DNA from: an uncultured Latescibacterota bacterium
Lineage (GTDB): Bacteria > Latescibacterota > UBA2968
Reading direction: 5' to 3'
DNA length: 64,000 nt
Assembly: GCA_958295785.1 (NCBI GenBank)
Contig: OY282377.1
Coordinates: 1,626,394-1,690,393 of the forward strand
Each line of letters starts with the position of its first letter. Position 1 is the stretch's first letter. The position numbers were made by a program, and so were the translations under genes. Positions 63,840-64,000 of the stretch are shown here, piece after piece. The notes under the pieces were generated by a model. That model saw only the letters and a program-made list of their open reading frames with translations, did not search any database and was not told the DNA's origin.

Positions 63840-64000
63840 TCAATTCGCCGACATTCGCAACAAAACGATCAGCGTTTGAATCAGCAACCCGCCCAGCACG
63901 ACAAACATTGTGATCTGAATGCCGATTATCCAGCGCAATGTTGCCCGTATGTCTTGAATGTCTGCACGCTGGTCGTCCATGCGCCTGTTCATGTCCGTGC
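63840..64000 (-). CDS. Small coiled-coil/membrane protein, 5' end outside window
   Basis: The last ~53 codons of a minus-strand gene, ending at TGA 63840-63842. Read: TDMNRRMDDQRADIQDIRAT, then a single membrane span (IGIQITMFVVLGGLLIQTLIVLL) and a short tail. A charged helix before one C-terminal span is typical of many small unknown proteins (XhlA-like or DUF1640-like). The start lies outside the window, so function cannot be judged. Confidence 0.65.
   Translation of the reverse strand, partial: TDMNRRMDDQRADIQDIRATLRWIIGIQITMFVVLGGLLIQTLIVLLRMSAN

Overview
The window looks like a chromosomal stretch of a high-GC, Gram-negative-type bacterium. The support is several lipoproteins, a periplasmic lytic transglycosylase and a complete Na+-translocating NADH:quinone oxidoreductase (Nqr) operon. 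The mix of PhyH-type dioxygenase, UxuA-like and Gfo/Idh/MocA enzymes, an M55 D-aminopeptidase, GT-C/TPR glycosyltransferases and cohesin/dockerin/CARDB secreted proteins resembles uncultured lineages such as Latescibacterota or Poribacteria. That placement is inference; no rRNA is present.

Layout. 1-5.3 kb: three tandem minus-strand TMTC-like genes (multi-pass GT-C glycosyltransferase plus TPR), the outermost cut by the window edge. 5.3-8.4 kb: a dispersed repeat, a decayed IS1595-type element, a DNA methylase remnant and a two-gene overlapping pair of unknown function. 8.4-9.6 kb: a GtrA-like membrane protein and a VanX-like dipeptidase. 9.6-17.6 kb: a type III-like restriction-modification operon (AbiJ-like protein, two small accessory ORFs, Mod, Res). 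17.9-21.8 kb: a fourth TMTC-like gene, a GT22 mannosyltransferase-like gene and a DUF167 gene.

21.4-32.3 kb holds a large segmental duplication. Two secreted proteins share the same cohesin-like/dockerin-like front and CARDB tail but carry different cores, a six-blade YWTD propeller in one and about 14 leucine-rich repeats in the other. A graveyard of IS701-like and IS5-like elements lies between them. 32.5-37.7 kb: sodium/amino-acid symporter, AAA/DUF4143 ATPase, UxuA-like and Gfo/Idh genes. 37.7-38.6 kb: repeats only. 38.6-41.4 kb: a GntR(YtrA)-ABC transporter operon with a frameshift in the ATPase P-loop. 41.5-43.1 kb: an orphan HsdS and tRNA-Thr(CGT).

43.2-53.3 kb: peptidoglycan and D-amino-acid enzymes, then nqrABCDEF-apbE, in which ApbE is expected to load FMN onto NqrB and NqrC. 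53.7-58.3 kb: a candidate defence locus (VPA1262-like protein with a PLD-type end, a short PLD-like ORF, a large unknown protein, an Rpn/PD-(D/E)XK protein), peppered with scars including an exact 53-bp copy of nqrA. 58.4-59.5 kb: a dead IS701-like copy inserted in an IS1595 end. 59.9-64 kb: a broken subtilase, a PhyH dioxygenase, a TPP-dependent acetolactate-synthase-like enzyme and the tail of a small membrane protein.

The accessory genes (restriction, HsdS, VPA1262, Rpn) and the mobile relics alternate with housekeeping operons, so this reads as a recombining genome island. Every function is assigned from sequence motifs and recalled families; no database search was run.
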